Source: Amanita rubescens
Taxonomy: Eukaryota > Basidiomycota > Agaricomycetes > Agaricales > Amanitaceae
NCBI GenBank assembly: GCA_015039365.1
Contig: WION01000151.1
Span: forward strand, 1-64,000
Direction: 5' to 3'
Length of the DNA: 64,000 nt
Shown: piece by piece, positions 58,301-64,000 of the stretch
How positions within the stretch are numbered: position 1 is the first letter of the stretch
Layout of the letters: every line of letters starts with the position of its first letter
Notes under the pieces: generated by a model
What the model saw: only the letters and a program-made list of their open reading frames with translations
What the model was told of the DNA's origin: nothing
Database searches by the model: none
Made by a program: the position numbers and the translations under genes

Positions 58301-59255
58301 CAGTCGGCATCCCAATAATGCATATGCTCATGATGCATAACCGTGATAATGCATAGGATTTGCCGGGTCCCATGTTGGGGCGCGCACAAAAGCTAGAATT
58401 TTTGCATATTGCATAATGCATAGACAAATAGTGACAAATATGCATTATGAGGGAAGCTCCGGCCGCCGGCACTCGGTGTTCTAGGCTTAAGCGCTTATGT
58501 GGCATGCTCGTGTCCAAATTTTACTGTACATATTTAAGTGATCAAAGCAGCGTGATATGGGCATCTTTGAATGTCAATCCCTACTGCCAAGGGGCCACTG
58601 GCCACTATCGGCAGCAATCTTCTCAAACGGAAAGCCACAGACAAGTCCACTGAGGCTCGACCGGCCAAAAAGCCGAGGGTTCCGAAACCTAAGAACCCAC
58701 CGGCCACATCTGTGCTGCCACCGATAAATGATAAACGCCGAAATCTTACTCTTGCAGATTGGATGACGGTGTTCGCTTACATTGACTCCCATCCCGATGC
58801 AAATCAGACTGAAATTGTCAACTACTTTCGCACACACCCATCTGGACGGCTTATCTTTGACCAATCTACCCTATCACGGAAGTTACGAGATCGATCAAAA
58901 CTGGAAGCGCATAGTACATACCCATAGTCATCCAAATGCATTATCATTAACGGCTTACAAGCTGACAAGCTGTTATCACGCACATCACTCATATCTCTTT
59001 GTACGGAGATCCAGGCATCTTGCCTTCAATATGGTGACCCTCAGCTGGCCTTTGAGTTGTCCGAGAATATTCGCAGATATCGGGCGCAGCTATGCAGAGA
59101 GGAAACCAGGAATGCGAAGCAGACGACGATCGATAATTACTTTGCGCGATAGCCGTTACACTTGTCACTTTTGTCACATATCCGTTACTGCATATCCCCT
59201 ATAATGCATAGACTTTTCCGGGTCCCGACCGTATGCATTATTGGGATGTCGACTG
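58301..59255 (+). mobile_element. Internally deleted pogo-like DNA transposon
   Basis: Terminal inverted repeats start CAGTCGGCATCCCAATAATG at 58301 and end with the complement of CAGTCGACATCCCAATAATG at 59255. TA is present on both sides (58299-58300 and 59256-59257), the target duplication of pogo/Tc1-mariner elements. Several ATGCATA motifs lie inside each end. The inside encodes the start and the end of a transposase but not its catalytic DDE core. Confidence 0.8.
58571..58927 (+). pseudogene. Pogo-like transposase, N-terminal DNA-binding part plus a C-terminal remnant
   Basis: From ATG 58571 a 118-aa frame has a basic start and a CENP-B-type helix-turn-helix: L-T-L-A-D-W-M-T-V-F-A-Y-I-D-S-H-P, T-E-I-V-N-Y-F, L-I-F-D-Q-S-T-L-S-R-K-L. 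It stops at 58927. About 100 bp later a shifted frame encodes the transposase end, with Y-G-D-P-Q-L-A-F-E-L and K-Q-T-T-I-D-N-Y-F. The whole DDE catalytic domain is missing, so the element cannot move itself. Confidence 0.7.
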
Positions 59256-59569
59256 TATAAGCATTCATGGCGCTGGCTGGTGACAAATGCGGCTACAGTA
59301 AGCATTCGGCCATTTCCGCTCCGGCCGCTTGCCACTTTTGCCGGCCGCCCCGGCGAATCTCCCTCCCGCTCTAACAATATCGTTGGCTTGAGGGATGCTG
59401 TACGCAGCGTAGTAGTGACAATATGTGTAAGACATTGCTGCTCTCACCCTCATTCACTGTGCCTCACAAGTTCTTCTCCTACGATCCGCCCTTGCCTCTG
59501 GCGCACTTTCCCTACTTTATTTTCAACACGATCAGAACCGACCTTCTCTCCACAGGTTATGCTTCATAC

Positions 59570-59770
59570 AGCAGTGAAAAGAAAACGTGATGAGTTAGTC
59601 TTCTTCTTCTGATGCGGCCCAAACTAAGTGCTAATCACGCTATAGTTGACATAACGCGAAAATTATTCGATCTATGGACAACACCAGTCAAGCAGGATCT
59701 CAAGCTCCTAAAAGAATATCTCGAGAAGCCTCTTGATCCAGATTGGAAGATCCCGTTGTCGCACTTCGTG
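59570..59770 (+). pseudogene. Crinkler-kinase copy 2, front fragment
   Basis: It matches 50985-51180 of the first copy: aaaagaaaacgtgatgag, then N-H-A-I-V-D-I, K-Q-D-L-K-L-L-K, L-D-P-D-W-K-I-P-L-S. The CRN header itself (50525-50985 in copy 1) is deleted. It breaks off at about 59765 where unrelated sequence starts; the rest of the copy resumes at 62618. Confidence 0.65.
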
Positions 59771-60192
59771 CCTATGAGGCCGATTGTGGGCTGGTTGTCG
59801 GGGTGGGCGTCGGGGGAGACATGAGGGTTTGGGACAGACAGAGCCATAGTGGGATCGCAGCTAGTCCCGGTCTATAAGTAATTGAAGGAGTTACAAAATC
59901 ATCCGCGCGAGCACAAATATAGATTATTGAATGATAAAGCGTCCCCTCTAATCCCGCCATCGGAGCCATTCCATTTGGCATTGGCAACGGCGATTGCTTT
60001 GTCCCACGTTTCCAAAACGCCCGTTCGGAGATGTGTGCATTCTGAGTCTTGACACCCTATGATGCATCCCAGCACACGTTTCGCGCTGGTGTTTCAACGC
60101 CGGTGCAGGGACGAGCGCCAGTTAGTTTCCGTAACTGAAAATATTGGATATTCGCACTCAAGCCTTGCTGGCTCTCCGCCATTCCAATCTCC
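59771..60192. other. Inserted flank, no gene seen
   Basis: The first 100 bp (tggttgtcggggtgggcgtc) resemble 50146-50200 near the first Crinkler copy. The rest is the 3' flank of the gene at 60193-62245. No reading frame of note. Confidence 0.3.
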
Positions 60193-62245
60193 TTAAGCGA
60201 AGGCACGACCGGTCGTGTCTTTGAACCATTGCGCAACGAGAACGCCGGGGTGGGGAAGGGGAGGATCGAGTGCGGCCTGATGCTCCTCGAAGTTGGCGAT
60301 GAACTGCTCGCCGATTGCGATCATGGCTTGGAGCAACGGCTTGCCGACCTTGTTGCGGACGAACGAATCGGCGGAATCGATGATGTCGCGGTAGCCGCTG
60401 CGATCCTGATATTGGAGCGTCTCGTTGTCATGGGTCAGTCCATGCGAGGCGACCATGCACTCGTCGTAGGTATGCTGCTGGTTGAACCCGATCAAAGCGG
60501 CGAGCAAGGTAACGCGAAGCTGCTCGAGCGTGGGGTGGTCGGCAGAGGCACAGCCCTCCGGAGCGACGCTGTCGAGGAAGATGCGGGAATAGCTGAGCAT
60601 GTGGCCGCTGGTGCCGGTGTAAATGGGGCGGTGGTTTGAAATCGCGCAGGCATGCCAGTCGCGGGCAGCTTCGGCGGCTTGGTTGATGACGGCATCGATC
60701 TTGTCAGCGAGGTCGGCAGTGCGGGGATAGGCTTCAATGTTGGCAAAGAGTTCGTCCAATTGGCCTTCGCTGAGGCGCTGGAGCTTGCGACGATAATCGG
60801 CGCCGGCAGTCTCGGGAGTAAGGATGAAATTGGCCTTACGACCGACGACCTGAGGATAATAGTGCGCGAGATTGAGAGTGAGGAGAGCGGGGCGGTCGGC
60901 AGGGATCCTGGGGTCTTTGACGTCGTTGTCCTTGAGGTGGGCGAGATCGTAATCGATAGGGGTGCCAACGTTACGATGCTTCCTAGCCCGTCCTTCGTAG
61001 ACTTCGGCGAATGGGTTCTCCTCCTTGCTGAGAGGCGTGTTCGACCAGGTGAGGCCAAGGAAGAGCGTGTAGAATGCCTTTCGCTTCGTCTCGTCGTTGG
61101 TCAAGACGGCGATGATGCGGGGAAGGGTGAGGATGTGGAGGCCGCAGTCGCTGAGAGTGAGGTTGCCGCCAAGGAAGTGGCCAGCGGCGCTTCGAAGACC
61201 TGCACCAGCTACAAACAAATAGGATTCAAAAAAGAGAAAGCTTACCTGCGATTTCAGCGGACACGAAGTCGGTCTTGATACGATTGAGCTCAACGACGCG
61301 AGCGGCATCCTTTGGATCCCATTCCAACAAGGTGCAAAGACCATGCCACTTCTTTCCGGCGACATCGAGGCGAAGAACTTCGACGAGCTTGCGCTCAATG
61401 TAGTTGATACCGAAGATCGGCATCTGTTGGGGGCCGAACTCGTCATAACCGTAAGAGTAGGAGAATTGGTTGTTCCAGGAGCCCGGGAAGGTTGCGTCGG
61501 TGAGGTAGTGGGTCATCGCCTTGGGGGCCTTGAACTTGTGGAGACGATCTGGGCGACGCAACTTCATCTGGATCAAGTACATATGGAACTCGAAGTCGTG
61601 GGCCATGTCTGCGGCGAGCTCGAGTGAGCCGTTGTAGTAGCCGACCTGACCGAGAAGGCATTCACGCAGCTTGTACGTGTAGCGGATCTTGCGGAAGAGC
61701 AGGGCGAGGGGGGTAGGCATGGGATTGGCAGCGGTGTAGCGGGCAGCGATCTTGTTAAGGATGTCTTGGCGGGTGCGTGCCTTGCCGAGAGAGAGGTCAT
61801 GATCAGCGAGATGCTCCTTCTCGACGTCCCTGGTCTGCAAGGCGTAGTCACGCTCGAGGTCAATGTCCTCAAGCATGGCGTGGAGATCGGCCTCGGTACC
61901 GACGGGCGTAGCGTCCTCACCAGGGACGGTATCGGGGACATAGAGCGCGTCGAAGGTGAAGTCGTAGATCTGCTGCCAGTCGGTGTAGCCCGGGATCTCA
62001 CCGGCAATATGCTTGGCCCAGGTGAGGATCTGGTCGCGAAGAGCTTTGGCGGTTGCAGGCTTTACCGCAACGCGGTCAATGTCGAAGCCGAACCTGAGGA
62101 TCTTGGAGAGGGCGTCTTCGACGGTGTCGTTGAGGTGCAAGAGACGCCAGTCGTCACGCTGGTAGGCTTTTCGAGCGGCGATGGTATGGCTCTGGTTAGG
62201 CGAGGTGGCCTGGTCAGGCGGGATGTCGACGGCGAGAGAAGCCAT
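60193..62245 (-). CDS. Unknown two-exon protein, GC-rich codon use, inside a broken Crinkler-kinase copy
   Basis: Exon 1 runs 62245-61246 (MASLAVDIPPDQ) and exon 2 from 61199 (or 61208) to 60193; the intron is 46 nt (or 37 nt), both in frame; about 668 aa. An in-frame ATG upstream exists, but the tct-gcag acceptor-like sequence before 62245 and the shift in base composition favour 62245. The sequence is uniformly alpha-helical in look, with no signal peptide or membrane helix. Recurrent motifs are H-T-Y-D-E-C-M, Y-T-G-T-S-G-H-M-L-S-Y-S-R, Y-S-Y-G-Y-D-E-F-G. It is not recognised. Third codon positions are rich in C and G, giving long open antisense frames, unlike the AT-richer neighbours. This suggests strong expression or a different origin. 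The reading frame is intact. Confidence 0.75.
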
Positions 62246-62617
62246 TGCTGTCTGTGTACGGTTAGTTTTGTCTTCCGAGGCCGAAACGAACCCGAGACGC
62301 GGATTACCACGCTGAACCAAACATACGGGTATTTGATTAGCCGATGCTCAACGACGTTCGCTTGAAGACCAGCTTGGCATGGTATTCCCTTCTTCGTTTT
62401 TTTTTGCTTAATATTTCTGATAGCATTCATATGAGCTTTCGTCAACACTCAAGACCTCTTTTGCAGAGCCATTCCCGCTTCGTTGCACAGCAAGAAATGA
62501 GAGGAAGTCAATGCGGCCACGTGAGGGCAGCCTAGGACCCTGAGTCAGCTGCTCGACCCGAGGCACTTTCAGCACTTTTGAAAGTGCCGAAACTAGACCC
62601 GGCCGAAAACCTGATCA

Positions 62618-63203
62618 GTGTGGCATGTTGACTCTAAGCTCAGCGAGGGTGGCAAGACTATTGAATATTTTTTATCACATGTGCGCAAGAGGTATAGATT
62701 AGCGGTTCCGGAATTCAAGCATGCGGTCGATGGCGAAGAGCGCGTCAAACATCTACAGGCGATCTATGCGACATTGGTTTCGAAGGATGTTCCTAACGTG
62801 GACCGACTTAAGAAAGCCGAAATCCTGCGCCGTTTACGTGTCACATAGTACGTCGATCTGGAGCCAGTAGGGATTAGCGAAGGTCCTAAATCACCCTTGG
62901 ATGATCGAAATGCTGTAGTGTGCATCATTAATTAATGCTCAAGCCAGGTAGCCCACGCTGATCCGCCAGTATTTCATGGGGATATCCGTTGGCCGGATAT
63001 CATGCAAAGCCGTGAATGAAGACAATCGTGGTGCAGAAGTGCATATATGGGCAGTTGGGCGACTCGTATCCATTGTAGAACAATTCAATGCACTGTGGAC
63101 TCGGGAACCGGCTCTCAAGGGCCTTGGACAAAGGATGATGGACGGCCATGTTTTGAATGCTGAGCAGGGACTGAAAGAAATGTATGATCTTCCCCAATTA
63201 TGA
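62618..63203 (+). pseudogene. Crinkler-kinase copy 2, rear fragment
   Basis: It matches 51890-52625 of the first copy: G-K-T-I-E-Y-F-L-S-H-V-R-K, R-V-K-H-L-Q-A-I-Y-A, N-V-D-R-L-K-K-A-E. A TAG at 62846-62848 ends the frame. The kinase loop region reads F-H-G-D-I-R-W-P-D-I-M in an equivalent frame, with Asn replaced by Asp, and about 100 bp covering the D-W-E site are deleted. The C-lobe end (E-Q-G-L-K-E-M-Y-D-L-P-Q-L) remains. Confidence 0.65.
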
Positions 63204-63299
63204 TTCTATGTTATCCATATTTATAAAGCTGTCTGAATTTCAAAGAGTTCAATTTTACACCGGCGCGCATCCAAGAAAACCATAACTATTCATCCCACT

Positions 63300-64000
63300 C
63301 TAAACCTCCTCACCTTCCCCTTCCTCCTCTTCCTTCTCCCTCTGCACCTCAGTCTCCATCACCGCCTTAATCATCTCACTCCCAACCTTCACCCCCTCCT
63401 CAAACCTACTCTCCAAAAACGCTCTAGTCTGCATAAACCTCCTCTTATACACCTCAAAATTACCAAAACCGACAGCCTGACTCCACCCCCTGGCAGCAAC
63501 AACGAACTCGAGGTCGTCCGCCCTATGCCAAGTATCGTACAGCGCCGAATGGAGAGAAGCGCGAAGGAGGGAGGGGTTGAGGAAGAGGTGTTCGGCTACG
63601 CCGAGGAAGAGACGGAAGAGGGGGGTTGCGGCGAGGGAGAGGTGGGTGTATGGATTGATTTTGAGGTGGGCCCAGGAGTCGACCATGGCGAGGAGGGCGA
63701 GGTGGGAGTTGGGTCTGTAGCGGGTTGGAACGCCGGTGGACGCTCGGCGGGTCGTTTTGGGATCAGTAGATGTAGAGGGTGTGGTTTCTTCCGACGCACA
63801 GGATTCGGTGGAGGCGAATGGAGGGTTGGTGAAGCCTATGGGTGGACTTAATAGGGGTATGGAAGTGGGGTTGTAGGTCAATTTGCCTAGACTGAATTTG
63901 TCTAGGACGCTTTCGGAAAGTAAGATTGGACGGCGTTTTTTCTTCTTTTTCTGGGTGTCTCCGTTTGCGTTGGTACTAGTCGGTGATGATGCGGGAGAGG
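63300..64000 (-). CDS. Unknown protein, C-terminal part (runs off the right edge)
   Basis: The frame is open from the window edge to a stop at 63300, about 230 codons. It starts with a Ser/Thr-rich part, then K-K-K-K-K-R-R-P-I-L-L, a likely nuclear localisation signal, then L-D-K-F-S-L-G-K-L, a helical part (H-L-A-L-L-A-M-V-D-S-W-A-H-L) and an acidic end (E-K-E-E-E-E-G-E-G-E-E). No family was recognised. GC-rich codons resemble those of the gene at 60193-62245. Confidence 0.55.
   Translation of the reverse strand, partial: SPASSPTSTNANGDTQKKKKKRRPILLSESVLDKFSLGKLTYNPTSIPLLSPPIGFTNPPFASTESCASEETTPSTSTDPKTTRRASTGVPTRYRPNSHLALLAMVDSWAHLKINPYTHLSLAATPLFRLFLGVAEHLFLNPSLLRASLHSALYDTWHRADDLEFVVAARGWSQAVGFGNFEVYKRRFMQTRAFLESRFEEGVKVGSEMIKAVMETEVQREKEEEEGEGEEV

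Noticed and set aside
60229..62365. Long plus-strand ORFs at 60229-60639, 60652-61278 and 61766-62365
   Set aside because: They are antisense to the two-exon gene and arise from its GC-rich third positions. They contain no introns, motifs or conserved starts.
1..64000. CRISPR array, rRNA or tRNA genes
   Set aside because: No regularly spaced short repeats and no rRNA or tRNA-like sequence were seen; the window is eukaryotic by its introns and gene families.

Overview
The window looks like nuclear DNA of a basidiomycete fungus, most probably an agaricomycete mushroom. Genes are split by many short introns (about 40-55 nt, GT...AG). There is a mushroom-type aegerolysin, a Crinkler-type effector relic, TKL kinases whose catalytic loop reads HGDLRG, Git3/cAMP-receptor-like 7TM receptors, and pogo-like and LTR-type transposon debris. 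No rRNA, tRNA or CRISPR was seen. Exon limits come from GT/AG sites that keep frame and recur between paralogues; they are inferences from the sequence, not transcript data.

Left and centre (1-49 kb): a duplicated accessory locus built from three gene types. F1 proteins (about 710-717 aa; 1-1478, 10377-12648, 24020-26322, 43649-45954) join an N-terminal region homologous to the nuclease-like region of F2, a small conserved middle domain (start W-T-R-x-V), and a C-terminal kinase-like domain with HYDIRPxN and DFD. F2 proteins (7060-9550, 21297-23883, 41127-43522) have the same order, but the N-terminal region keeps a PD...ExK pattern while the kinase-like part has lost its catalytic residues. 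F2 and F1 lie side by side in every intact case and also as pseudogenes (32.8-34.3 kb; a chimera at 38.7-39.9 kb; an orphan exon at 46.35 kb). The third type is a seven-helix receptor (34424-35851, 36698-38137, 47145-48584, plus fragments at 1.6 kb and 12.8 kb). A 5.5-kb block carrying F2+F1 is duplicated (20.9-26.4 and 40.5-46.0 kb).

Between these lie a multi-exon membrane protein (3129-5468), a TKL kinase (14619-16446), three copies of a short unknown protein (17483-18153; 27466-28146; frameshifted 31571-32245), an aegerolysin (28718-29243), a small LTR-type element (about 29.3-30.8 kb), a complete MITE (20562-20995) and several partial repeats.

Right (49-64 kb): a Crinkler-kinase pseudogene (50485-52625), an isochorismatase-GST fusion (52851-54209), a gene that reads through two complete kinase units (54637-57574), an acidic ORF, a deleted pogo-like transposon with TA duplications (58301-59255), a second Crinkler-kinase copy split by about 2.8 kb that contains an unrelated GC-rich two-exon gene (60193-62245), and the end of an unknown gene leaving the window (63300-64000).

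The candidate new system is the F2/F1 pair. Two paralogues of the same nuclease-kinase layout appear to have decayed in opposite halves, one keeping nuclease motifs and the other kinase motifs, while staying linked and being copied as a unit. That reading rests on motifs seen by eye and needs structure prediction to confirm.
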